Positions 8,684 to 16,303 of a stretch of 64,000 bases of DNA are shown here, one piece after another. Source of the DNA: Clostridia bacterium (GTDB lineage Bacteria > Bacillota > Clostridia > Christensenellales > Christensenellaceae); the NCBI GenBank assembly GCA_017439085.1, contig JAFRTU010000003.1, forward strand, positions 40,231-104,230, given 5' to 3'. Position 1 is the first letter of the stretch; each line of letters starts with the position of its first letter. Below the pieces are notes generated by a model, which made no database searches, was not told the origin of the DNA, and was given only the letters and a program-made list of their open reading frames with translations. The translations under genes and the position numbers were made by a program.

Positions 8684-10036
8684 ATGGGTAAGTATTTTGG
8701 TACAGACGGCTTCAGGGGAGAAGCAAATAAAGAACTGACGGCTGCGAAAGCCTTCAAGGTTGGCCACTATATCGGCTGGTACTACGGTCAGCAGCACGAG
8801 GATGGACGTGCAAGGATCATCATCGGTAAGGATACTCGCCGCTCCTCCTACACACTGGAATATGCGCTGTCCGCCGGAATCACTTCCTCCGGCTCGGATG
8901 CCTATCTGTTGCATGTCACAACGACACCGAGCGTGAGCTACTGCTGTCGGACAGATGGCTTTGACTGCGGCATTATGATCTCTGCTTCTCACAATCCGTT
9001 CTATGATAATGGCATCAAGATTATGCGGGCCAATGGCCAGAAGATCGAGGCGGAGATCGAGGAGAAAATCGAAGTTTACATCGATTCCGATGAGGATCTG
9101 CCGCTGGCGGAGCGGGAGGCCCTGGGTAATGTGGTTGATTACGCGGCTGGCAGAAACCGCTACATCGGCTATCTGATGACTGTGCCCACACGGGCTTTCA
9201 ATGGATACAAAGTTGGCTTGGACTGTGCAAACGGCGCGTCCTGGAACATTGCGAGAGCGGTGTATGAGGCATTGGGGGCCAAGGTCTATGTCATCAACAA
9301 CACTCCGGACGGCGTGAACATCAATGAGAACTGTGGATCTACGCATATGGAGAATCTGCAGAAGTATGTTCTTGAGAACGGTCTGAACGTGGGCTTTGCC
9401 TATGATGGCGATGCGGACCGGTGCCTGTGCGTTGATGAAAAAGGCCGCATCGTCAATGGAGACCAGGTCATGTTCATGTGCGGCAAGTACATGAAGGAAG
9501 AAGGTCTGCTGGACGGCAACACCATCGTCACCACGATCATGTCCAACATGGGTCTGTATAAGGCTTGTGATGCAATCGGCATCCATACGGAGAAGACCGC
9601 GGTCGGGGACAAGTACGTCGCTGAGAACATGATGGCTAATGGCTATGTCCTGGGCGGCGAGCAGTCCGGCCACATCATCTTCGGCAAGTACGCCACCACA
9701 GGAGATGGTATTCTGACTTCGCTCATGGTTATGATGACCATGCTGGACAAGAAAATGCCGCTTTCCATGCTGGCAGATGAGATGAAGATGTATCCTCAGT
9801 GCCTAAAGAATGTCAGAGTAAAGAGCAAGCCTGATGCACAGAATGATCCTGATGTGCAGGCGGCTGTGAAAGCGGTTGCGGATGCTCTTGGAGACAGCGG
9901 ACGAATTCTGGTCCGTGAGAGCGGCACGGAGCCGAAGATCCGTGTCATGGTCGAGGCCGAAAGCGATGAAATCTGCGAGGAGTACGTTGATTCCGTGATT
10001 GAGGTTATTAAGGCTAAAGGGCATATCGCAGAGTAA
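8684..10036 (+). CDS. glmM: Phosphoglucosamine mutase / phosphohexomutase
   Basis: A 450-residue alpha-D-phosphohexomutase. The N-terminus KYFGTDGFRGEAN is the GlmM signature, ISASHNP carries the phosphorylated Ser near residue 102, DGDADR near 240 binds Mg2+, GGEQSGH near 320 contacts the sugar, and RESGTEPKIRV near 408 is the phosphate-binding loop. It converts GlcN-6-P to GlcN-1-P. The gene starts two bases after the acyltransferase stop, so nagB, the acyltransferase and glmM form one operon controlled by the ribozyme leader and ending in the hairpin at 10045. Codon use matches nagB and differs from the genes after 10812, which suggests the cassette was acquired as a unit. Confidence 0.93.
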   Translation: MGKYFGTDGFRGEANKELTAAKAFKVGHYIGWYYGQQHEDGRARIIIGKDTRRSSYTLEYALSAGITSSGSDAYLLHVTTTPSVSYCCRTDGFDCGIMISASHNPFYDNGIKIMRANGQKIEAEIEEKIEVYIDSDEDLPLAEREALGNVVDYAAGRNRYIGYLMTVPTRAFNGYKVGLDCANGASWNIARAVYEALGAKVYVINNTPDGVNINENCGSTHMENLQKYVLENGLNVGFAYDGDADRCLCVDEKGRIVNGDQVMFMCGKYMKEEGLLDGNTIVTTIMSNMGLYKACDAIGIHTEKTAVGDKYVAENMMANGYVLGGEQSGHIIFGKYATTGDGILTSLMVMMTMLDKKMPLSMLADEMKMYPQCLKNVRVKSKPDAQNDPDVQAAVKAVADALGDSGRILVRESGTEPKIRVMVEAESDEICEEYVDSVIEVIKAKGHIAE

Positions 10037-10044
10037 ATGAGATG

Positions 10045-10094
10045 GCCGGAAGGCAATTGTTGCGAAAATCGCCAGCTTTCCGGCTTTCTTTTCC
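10045..10094 (+). terminator. Rho-independent terminator of the nagB-glmM operon
   Basis: GCCGGAAGGC (10045-10054) pairs with GCTTTCCGGC (10075-10084), with one G-T pair, and is followed by TTTCTTTTCC. It lies nine bases after the glmM stop. Confidence 0.8.
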
Positions 10095-10142
10095 TACAAT
10101 CCGATTAGAACGGCCTGCTTACTCTGAAAGGAGAACTCACCA

Positions 10143-10808
10143 ATGGCCCGACCAAAGAAGAAAAATACAAATCCAGCTCTCTCAATGGAAGCCCTGCTGA
10201 CCCGCGCTGTGGAAGCATATGTTGAACCCTACGATGACCGGGATGAGCGAGAATCATCTTTATCATCTCTCCGGACAGTAGCGGATCAATTGAACACCAC
10301 GATCCTCAGGACTCGTAAGCTTTTGATCACAGCTGAGTACTATTCAACGGAAACAAGCCGGTTGGTACAATCCCTCACAAACGCAGGCATGGGAATAGAA
10401 GAGATCATGGCAGCCACAAGTCTGAAACGTGCCTCCATCAATTCTTACCTTCCGTATAAGAACCTAGCCTTTAACCTCGACCAGACAACGGTCAATGCGG
10501 ATCGGCATCGTATGTTGCGGAGAAGGGTGAAGGCGGTGGAAGAACTGCGACGGCATGTGGATCTGCCGGATGAGCTGGAGTACTTGTGGAAAGCCATCAT
10601 CGCTTTTCACAATTATCCATTCAAAACGTCGGGACGCGGTAGCCGCAAGCGCGTGAGGACACCCTACTGTCGTCATGCCCGGCTTTCTTTGGTTGCCGTC
10701 GCATCAGATGGTGGTGTCCGAGAAGATACTAACGTTTCCGACAAGGTCGTTCGGATCATCCAGAGCTTTGTTGGCGTCGTTAACAAAATGGTTTGGAGGA
10801 AAGAATAG
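10143..10808 (+). CDS. Helix-turn-helix protein of unknown function, C-terminus possibly altered
   Basis: A 221-residue basic protein beginning MARPKKKNTNPALS. Residues 35-65 (LSSLRTVADQLNTTILRTRKLLITAEYYS) and 70-105 (VQSLTNAGMGIEEIMAATSLKRASINSYLP) look like two consecutive helix-turn-helix units of the type that read DNA in small regulators common in Lachnospiraceae-like genomes. After YPFKTSGRGSRK (about residue 165) the sequence becomes arginine-rich and loses the pattern I would expect for such proteins, so an ancestral frameshift or a recombination joint may have replaced the tail. It ends three bases before the convergent queT, at the boundary of the GC-richer block. Ribosome site GAAAGGAG lies upstream of ATG 10143. 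Confidence 0.5.
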   Translation: MARPKKKNTNPALSMEALLTRAVEAYVEPYDDRDERESSLSSLRTVADQLNTTILRTRKLLITAEYYSTETSRLVQSLTNAGMGIEEIMAATSLKRASINSYLPYKNLAFNLDQTTVNADRHRMLRRRVKAVEELRRHVDLPDELEYLWKAIIAFHNYPFKTSGRGSRKRVRTPYCRHARLSLVAVASDGGVREDTNVSDKVVRIIQSFVGVVNKMVWRKE

Positions 10809-10811
10809 GGG

Positions 10812-11297
10812 TCACTCAAACGCCTTGCTCTTGTGCTTCTTTATTGCATAAAGGAATATCAGCCCAAGGATTCCGCAGGATATAAGTTCTCCGATAAATA
10901 CGGTCAGATACAGGAACGGCATTGAGTCCGTCACTTCGTATACAAGCTTGAGTATCGGAGGGATGATCAGTGTATTTGCCAGTATCGGAGGAACAGGAGC
11001 AAGCTTTTCATTCTTTTTCCTTAACAGATAGGTGAATACAGCTCCGATAAGAGTAGCTAGGCTGCCGAATATGATATCCCAGACGGCTGTTCCGGTGAGG
11101 AAGTTGGCAAGCAGGCACCCTATATAAAGACCGGGAATGGCTGCCGAGGTGAAGTAGGGGAGTATCGTAAGCGCCTCCGAGAAGCGTATCTGGATGACAC
11201 CGCTTGCGATCCCAAGAAGGTTGGCAAGATATGTGAGTACCACATATAAAGCCGCGATCATGGCACTCTGTGCCACAAAGCGAATCTTTTCTCTCAT
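10812..11297 (-). CDS. queT: Queuosine precursor ECF transporter S component
   Basis: A 161-residue membrane protein with five to six hydrophobic segments. The sequence RFSEALTILPYFTSAAIPGLYIGC and the AVWDIIFGSLATLIGA segment are typical of QueT, the substrate-binding subunit that brings queuosine precursors such as preQ1 to a shared ECF energising module. ATG 11297 follows GGAGAAAATATA; a longer reading to 11348 has no ribosome site. The preceding leader has a preQ1-type riboswitch whose 3' side contains this same GGAG, so translation is probably shut when preQ1 is bound. It is convergent with the HTH gene and is the first gene with backbone-like codon use. Confidence 0.88.
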   Translation of the reverse strand: MREKIRFVAQSAMIAALYVVLTYLANLLGIASGVIQIRFSEALTILPYFTSAAIPGLYIGCLLANFLTGTAVWDIIFGSLATLIGAVFTYLLRKKNEKLAPVPPILANTLIIPPILKLVYEVTDSMPFLYLTVFIGELISCGILGLIFLYAIKKHKSKAFE

Positions 11298-11306
11298 TAT
11301 ATATTT

Positions 11307-11348
11307 TCTCCGTAGTTTTGTTTTAAGTGAGGATGGTTTCGAACTCAC
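11307..11348 (-). promoter_or_regulatory. preQ1 (class I-like) riboswitch overlapping the queT ribosome site
   Basis: Read on the minus strand, AGTGAG and CTCACT form a perfect six-base stem around a loop TTCGAAACCATC, followed by the A-rich tail TAAAACAAAACTACGGAG. This is the compact preQ1-I layout: hairpin, A-rich strand, then a short 3' strand that pairs with loop cytosines. Here the 3' strand is the GGAG used to translate queT, so binding would hide the ribosome site. Basis is structure plus the downstream gene, not a covariance search. Confidence 0.7.
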
Positions 11349-11456
11349 TAGTTTGGAATTATGTCATGTTTTATCTGTTTTATCAAGCCTTTCCCAAGAC
11401 AGAAGGCAAGCAATATGTACATCATGATATAATAAAAAAAAGAGAGGTGATCATAT

Positions 11457-11984
11457 ATGACTGAAAATGAAGTAAGGGAATTGTTAAATGAGATCCTCAT
11501 AAGGGATGAAGACGGGAAATACGATCTTCTTCCGGTATATGCAAACAGGGAGCTCTTCAGCTCCATCGTGGACATACTGTCGGAAGGGTTCGAAGGCAAA
11601 GTGGATTATGTCATTGCTCCTGAGGCCATGGGATGGGTGCTTGGAGTGGCAGTAGCTTCCAGGCTGAATGCCGGTTTTGCAGGTGTCAGAAAACTGGAAA
11701 ACAGCTCATATCTCAATCAGGACATCTGTCGTGTGATCTTCATGGATCACAAGAAAGAGAGGAGGAGCTTTGGGGTGCCGCTCACATGGGAGGCAAAAAA
11801 AAAACGTGTTCTCATCATAGATGACTGGATAAAGACCGGAAGCCAGATACAGGCTCTGATAAGCCTTTGTGAGAGGTTCGACTGCAGGATACAGGGCATA
11901 GGAGTTATCGGAGCAGACAGGAAGGATCTAATAAGCGAGTGGCTTAACAGCAAACTTCTGAGATGCATAGACATAGGTGAATGA
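11457..11984 (+). CDS. Phosphoribosyltransferase-fold protein
   Basis: A 175-residue protein of the type I PRT fold. Residues 45-70 (VDYVIAPEAMGWVLGVAVASRL) resemble the pyrophosphate loop, and VLIIDDWIKTGSQIQA (about 115-130) is the 5-phosphoribosyl-1-pyrophosphate motif, with the usual two acidic residues followed by T-G-S. It is related to adenine phosphoribosyltransferases but the substrate base cannot be named. AGAGAGGTGA before ATG 11457 is a good ribosome site, and TATAAT at 11428-11433 is a possible -10 box. A run of ten A at 11793-11802, just before the VLIIDD motif, is prone to slippage. Confidence 0.8.
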   Translation: MTENEVRELLNEILIRDEDGKYDLLPVYANRELFSSIVDILSEGFEGKVDYVIAPEAMGWVLGVAVASRLNAGFAGVRKLENSSYLNQDICRVIFMDHKKERRSFGVPLTWEAKKKRVLIIDDWIKTGSQIQALISLCERFDCRIQGIGVIGADRKDLISEWLNSKLLRCIDIGE

Positions 11985-11990
11985 ATCCAG

Positions 11991-12027
11991 GGACCTGCAT
12001 ATTAAAAGCAGGTCCTCTCCTTTTTTT
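11991..12027 (+). terminator. Rho-independent terminator between the PRT and HAD genes
   Basis: GGACCTGC (11991-11998) pairs perfectly with GCAGGTCC (12008-12015) and is followed by TCTCC and seven T. The HAD start codon comes only three bases after the T run, so hairpin and T run occupy the place of its ribosome site. Confidence 0.85.
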
Positions 12028-12030
12028 GAT

Positions 12031-12768
12031 ATGATAAAGAACATCATTTTCGATCTGTATGGGACTCTTGTGGACATACGTACTGATGAGACTTTGCCTA
12101 GCCTGTGGAAAGCTATTGCCGGATACTATACCGATCACGGAGCAACGTATGATCCTTTTCTCATTAGGGAACGGTATCACTTTTACGTAGAGAAAGAGTA
12201 CTCTGAAGCAAGGAGGCTGCTTCCATTTGTCAGCCATCATGACATAGACATAAGGGAAGTGTTTGGGAAAATGTATGAAGAGAAGGGAACGATCCCTTCA
12301 AAACAGCTCCTTTCCGATACGGCAGGGTATTTCAGGCATGAGTCCACGGTCTTCATACGTCTGTATGAAGGCACCCATGAGCTTCTCGGAAGACTCAGAG
12401 AAGAAGGAAGGAAGACGATTCTCCTTTCAAATGCACAAAGTTCTTTCACTATTCCGGAATTAAGAGAACTTGGGATAATAGACATGTTCGATGCCATATA
12501 CATCAGCAGTGATTACAGAATGTCCAAACCGGAGAGATTATTCTTTGAAAAAGCTATGGAAGAGCAGGGACTGGAACGTGCAGAGACTGTAATGGTGGGG
12601 AACGACGATATATCGGATATAAAGGGGGCAAAAGAGGCCGGGCTGAACACTGTGTATATAAGACAGGACATCTCACCGGAACCATTGCAGCCCATAGAGG
12701 CTGACAGGATGATTATGGACGGGGATGTAAAAAGAATATACGGAGCCATAAAGAGCCTGGAAGGATGA
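12031..12768 (+). CDS. HAD-family hydrolase (phosphatase-like)
   Basis: A 245-residue HAD protein. Motif I is FDLYGTLVD (residues 7-15; the second acidic residue is replaced by Y, as in several haloacid dehalogenase-type members), motif II is LLSNAQ near 133, the Lys of motif III is in YRMSKPERLFF near 165, and motif IV is GNDDISDI near 190. A cap domain of about 100 residues sits between motifs I and II. The start ATG 12031 gives the canonical HAD N-terminus but has no ribosome site; an in-frame GTG at 11977 overlapping the preceding gene is an alternative that would translate through the terminator hairpin. Substrate unknown. Confidence 0.85.
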   Translation: MIKNIIFDLYGTLVDIRTDETLPSLWKAIAGYYTDHGATYDPFLIRERYHFYVEKEYSEARRLLPFVSHHDIDIREVFGKMYEEKGTIPSKQLLSDTAGYFRHESTVFIRLYEGTHELLGRLREEGRKTILLSNAQSSFTIPELRELGIIDMFDAIYISSDYRMSKPERLFFEKAMEEQGLERAETVMVGNDDISDIKGAKEAGLNTVYIRQDISPEPLQPIEADRMIMDGDVKRIYGAIKSLEG

Positions 12769-12771
12769 CAT

Positions 12772-13428
12772 ATGAAGGAAATAAGGACTGACGGAATAAC
12801 ATTCATTTCCCCGGTACCCGAGGGGACGGAGGAATGGTATTACGGATTGAACTATGATCACGGGGATCTGTACGAGGCCGAAGAACTATATAAGCAGGGA
12901 TTCGAGATAGATGGAAGGGATCTCATATTGATCAGATATCCCGAAGGTAAGATATTTAGGCCGGTCCCAAAAAGGAAGGGAACATATGTGGAATCACCGG
13001 TGTACCTTGAAAACGGCATATATATCCTCATGGTGGATTTCGAGTATGGAAAGATCATCATATACCGTTTCGACTGTGAGGACCTTGAGACTTCTGTCGT
13101 CAAGGTCCTTCCGATGGACATGATTGCTGACTGTTACAACCTGAAACTGCATACGGCTCCCCTATGCCTCACAAGACAGGGAGCAGAAGACGGGCGTTTT
13201 GACATCTACTGGCCTGAAAGAACGGGCTTTGCAATGGGTGAGCACGAAACGTTCTTCCTCAGAGACGGTAACAAACTGTATTTCAATAAATGGCATGAAG
13301 AGGGTGATGGTCCGGACTACAGGTTCTGGGAGGAGACCGTAGTAAGAGATCTTAACGGGAAGGTCACGGATATACTGGAGGGAGACGTCAAGGTGATGCC
13401 AAACGGAGAAACGTGGCATCTGAGCTGA
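12772..13428 (+). CDS. Hypothetical beta-rich protein
   Basis: A 218-residue protein I do not recognise. It has no signal peptide, no membrane segment, many aromatic and acidic residues and alternating hydrophobic patterning (for example NGIYILMVDFEYGKIIIYRF), suggesting a beta-sheet protein that stays in the cytoplasm. It starts three bases after the HAD stop and is followed at 21 bases by the GyrI-like gene, so the three are likely co-transcribed. AAGGATGAC just before ATG 12772 may serve as ribosome site. Confidence 0.65.
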   Translation: MKEIRTDGITFISPVPEGTEEWYYGLNYDHGDLYEAEELYKQGFEIDGRDLILIRYPEGKIFRPVPKRKGTYVESPVYLENGIYILMVDFEYGKIIIYRFDCEDLETSVVKVLPMDMIADCYNLKLHTAPLCLTRQGAEDGRFDIYWPERTGFAMGEHETFFLRDGNKLYFNKWHEEGDGPDYRFWEETVVRDLNGKVTDILEGDVKVMPNGETWHLS

Positions 13429-13449
13429 TCAGTATAAAGGAGAAGGGAC

Positions 13450-14082
13450 ATGGCTTTTGATTTCAGAAAAGAATACAGGGAATACTATATGCCGAAGACA
13501 AAACCGGAGATAGTGGAAGTTCCGGCAATGAAATACATAGCCGTAAAGGGCAAAGGAGATCCGAATGAGGAGGATGGGGAATACAAGAAGGCAATAGGAG
13601 TCCTGTATGCGATCGCCTATACAATAAAGATGAGCAAGAAGGGTGATCATAGGATGGAAGGGTATTTCGACTTTGTGGTCCCGCCCCTGGAAGGATTTTG
13701 GTGGCAGGAGGACAGGACGGGCATCGATTATTCAAGAAAAGACCTGTTCCAGTGGATCTCTGTTATACGGGTACCCGATTTCGTGACTCGGGAAGAATTC
13801 GACTGGGCTGTTTCGGAGGTTGAAAGGAAAAAGCATTTGGACTGCTCCAAAGCAGAGCTCATGGAGATAGAGGAGGGACTCTGTGTGCAGATCATGCATG
13901 AAGGTTCGTTTGATTCAGAGGGGGAAAGCATCTGCGTCATGGATGGATTCGCTGCCGATCAGGGATATGATATAGATATCAGTAATACACGGCACCATCA
14001 TGAGATCTATCATTCTGATGCGAGACGAGTTGCTCCTGATAAATGGAAGACAGTGATACGTCATCCGATAAAGAAAGTATAA
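13450..14082 (+). CDS. GyrI-like small-molecule-binding domain protein
   Basis: A 210-residue stand-alone GyrI-like protein. The first part (EIVEVPAMKYIAVKGKGDPN) is the start of the SHS2-type fold found in GyrI/SbmC and in the effector domains of AraC-type regulators; further on are GYFDFVVPPLEGFWW and the C-terminal IYHSDARRVAPDKWKTVIRHPIKK, typical of the longer single-domain subgroup. These proteins bind small ligands, but no ligand is evident here. Ribosome site AAAGGAGAAGGG precedes ATG 13450, and the gene ends at a strong bidirectional terminator. Confidence 0.75.
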   Translation: MAFDFRKEYREYYMPKTKPEIVEVPAMKYIAVKGKGDPNEEDGEYKKAIGVLYAIAYTIKMSKKGDHRMEGYFDFVVPPLEGFWWQEDRTGIDYSRKDLFQWISVIRVPDFVTREEFDWAVSEVERKKHLDCSKAELMEIEEGLCVQIMHEGSFDSEGESICVMDGFAADQGYDIDISNTRHHHEIYHSDARRVAPDKWKTVIRHPIKKV

Positions 14083-14098
14083 AAATGGGCGAAACAAA

Positions 14099-14122
14099 AA
14101 AGGGCGGGATAAACCGCCCTTT
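14099..14122. terminator. Bidirectional terminator
   Basis: AAAGGGCGG (14099-14107) and CCGCCCTTT (14114-14122) form a nine-base stem with flanking A and T tracts. It lies between convergent genes (GyrI-like, plus; MFS, minus). Confidence 0.85.
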
Positions 14123-14142
14123 CGTTGTTTTGTTTATCTTAT

Positions 14143-15378
14143 TCATTCCGTGATTCTGGAGTAATCCACGAACTCGGTCTTCAACACATTCTTTATGAAG
14201 ATAAAGCTTAGGGTGTAGAGAACGGATACGATCAACATCATGATTCCGCTTATGAGGTAATAGTTCCTTATTCCGGAAGCCTCTATTATGAGACCGCCTA
14301 TAAGGTTACCTGCTATACCTGCTATTGCAGATACGGATGCTGCAAGAGTTTGGGCTGTTGCCTGAAGCTCGTTCGGAGCAAGGCTCATCACGAATCTGAT
14401 CGAACCGGCCTGGGTGAATCCGCTTGCTATACCGGAAAGCGTGGTCACGGCTATAAGCATCCAGAATGAGGTTATGAAGCTCATCGTAAGACCCTGTAAT
14501 GCCCAGAAAAGAGCCGAAAGAATGACCATAGTCCTGTAACTTATCTTCTTTACAAGCTTATTGGACAGGAGGAGCATGGGGATCTCAAAGGCAGCTCTGT
14601 ATGCCTGGATATATCCGACGTATCCCATGCTGTTACCCATCTCCTTAAGCAGATAGGGCTGGAACGTACCGATAGAGTTCTGAGGTATGTGCTGGAATAT
14701 CACGAAGATTATGTATGCAATGTAATATGGGTTTTTGAATAGTTTATCAAAGGGCATCTCGGAGAATTTCAGAGGTACCACGTTCTTTCCGCCTTTATCT
14801 GATACTTCTCGTAGTGAACTTGCAAAGTACAGACATGGGATGAAGAGTATCGCAAGGAGATAGAATGTGATGTATGCGTTTTCCTCCACTATCACTGCGC
14901 CGAGGATCAGGCAGGTTATGACCCAGGATAAAGATCCCCAGGATCTTACGAATCCGAAGAACGTTCCCGTGTTGTGTGCTCCGTTTATGACCGTTGTTTC
15001 CATGAGAGTGGAAGTCGGTGCCAGAAAGAATATGGACAGAAGAAGGAACAGTACAAAAAGAGGGAATCCGAATATCTTTACATTGCTCGTCAAAGGTACA
15101 AGGGCTGAGGTAATAATGGCTCCGAGAAGAAATAGGTTATGGGCCTTTGCGGTGGATCTCAGCTTGTCTCCAAAAGCACCTCCGATAGGTGTGGAGACGA
15201 TGGAGATGGCTGATCCAATGGAGTTGATCAGGCTCACTTCACTGACTGAGTAGCCGAGGTTCTCGAGGAACACTGTCCGGAACATGGCTGCGGAGTACGC
15301 TGCCCAGTAGGTGGCCTCGAAGCCTCCGAGTCTGAAGATCCATTTGTTCTGTTTGTTTCTGACTCTTTCCTTTTTCAT
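14143..15378 (-). CDS. MFS transporter
   Basis: A 411-residue protein with 12 predicted membrane segments and the two-bundle major-facilitator plan. The loop after helix 2 carries GAFGDKLR, a variant of the MFS motif A (G-x-x-x-D-x-x-x), and the C-half starts near residue 215 (YIAYIIFVIFQHIPQ). The YWAAYSAAMFRTVFLENLGYSVSEV opening recalls the nucleoside/oligosaccharide-proton symporter branch, but the substrate is not decidable. It is the last gene of a minus-strand operon with the radical SAM and MBL genes. Confidence 0.8.
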   Translation of the reverse strand: MKKERVRNKQNKWIFRLGGFEATYWAAYSAAMFRTVFLENLGYSVSEVSLINSIGSAISIVSTPIGGAFGDKLRSTAKAHNLFLLGAIITSALVPLTSNVKIFGFPLFVLFLLLSIFFLAPTSTLMETTVINGAHNTGTFFGFVRSWGSLSWVITCLILGAVIVEENAYITFYLLAILFIPCLYFASSLREVSDKGGKNVVPLKFSEMPFDKLFKNPYYIAYIIFVIFQHIPQNSIGTFQPYLLKEMGNSMGYVGYIQAYRAAFEIPMLLLSNKLVKKISYRTMVILSALFWALQGLTMSFITSFWMLIAVTTLSGIASGFTQAGSIRFVMSLAPNELQATAQTLAASVSAIAGIAGNLIGGLIIEASGIRNYYLISGIMMLIVSVLYTLSFIFIKNVLKTEFVDYSRITE

Positions 15379-15415
15379 TTTTCAAATCTCTTTTTTCAAA
15401 ATCTCTATGTGTTGA

Positions 15416-16303
15416 TTATACCCCTGTAAGGTCGAATTTGGGAATCATCTCTTCCGTTGCGGATGAGAGATCCTGAAGGAATCCGTTCTCCAGAGAAGAT
15501 CCAAGAAGATACTGCTCGCAGACCCCGTATTCCTCTTCGGAGACCGGTCTTGACAGTTCTGCAGGAACGCCTTCCATGGGGGTGTACTGGCTCATGAGGC
15601 TGAACATGATGCTAGAGGGATCAAAATTCTCTTCTATGATATCCATTACCCTTAATGTATTGAACACATTGTTCGGAAGGATCAGATGCCGTATGAGGAC
15701 GCCCTTTTTCAGAATGCCTTCGTCATCGATTTCAACGGGGCCGACCTGGTCGTACATCTCCTTTATGGCTGCAAGAGCGACCTTCGGATAGTCGGGAGCG
15801 GAGGAATACTTTTCAGCAACGGAAGAGAGGGCATATTTGAAGTCGGGAAGATAAACATCCACCTTTCCTCTCAACAGCCGGAGAGATTCAGGCTTCTCAT
15901 ATCCGCTTGAATTGTATACCACGGGTATCCCCGGATCCTTTTCAAGAGCTTTGGTGATCGCAGTGATATAGTGGGCACCTGTCACGAGATTGATGTTGTG
16001 GGCACCCTGTTCCCTGAGCTCTGAGAAGATCTCTCTTAACCGTTCGATGCTTACCGTTTTTCCTGCATCCGATCCTTCTCTGCTGATCTCTTTGTTCTGG
16101 CAGTATACGCAGTGCAGGTTGCAGCCTGTGAAAAACACTGTTCCGCTCCCTCTTGTTCCGGAAATACAAGGTTCCTCTCCGAAATGAAGGGCAGCTCTTG
16201 CAATCCTGGGAAGAGTTCCGGATGAGCAGGTTCCTTCACCGGTATCATAGGATCTTGTTGCTCTGCAGTTCCTGGGACAGAGAGAGCATATAAATTCATT
16301 CAT
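15416..16303 (-). CDS. Radical SAM protein, PflA/PflX-like activating-enzyme family
   Basis: About 295 residues. Two Cys-rich parts are present: CSLCPRNC plus a further Cys near residue 25 at the N-terminus, and CNLHCVYCQN near residue 68, the CxxxCxxC motif that binds the 4Fe-4S cluster used to cleave S-adenosylmethionine. The stretch GAHNINLVTGAHYITAI and DVYLPDFKYA fit the PflX/AmmeMemoRadiSam-type group. The target is unknown. The ATG at 16303 overlaps the end of the MBL gene by eight bases (ATGAATGA), so the two are coupled. A start further upstream (16333) would overlap more and has no ribosome site. Confidence 0.85.
   Translation of the reverse strand: MNEFICSLCPRNCRATRSYDTGEGTCSSGTLPRIARAALHFGEEPCISGTRGSGTVFFTGCNLHCVYCQNKEISREGSDAGKTVSIERLREIFSELREQGAHNINLVTGAHYITAITKALEKDPGIPVVYNSSGYEKPESLRLLRGKVDVYLPDFKYALSSVAEKYSSAPDYPKVALAAIKEMYDQVGPVEIDDEGILKKGVLIRHLILPNNVFNTLRVMDIIEENFDPSSIMFSLMSQYTPMEGVPAELSRPVSEEEYGVCEQYLLGSSLENGFLQDLSSATEEMIPKFDLTGV

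Noticed and set aside
8663..9673. 336-codon frame antisense to glmM
   Set aside because: Mirror frame of a GC-rich gene; no ribosome site and no recognised domain, while glmM is unambiguous.
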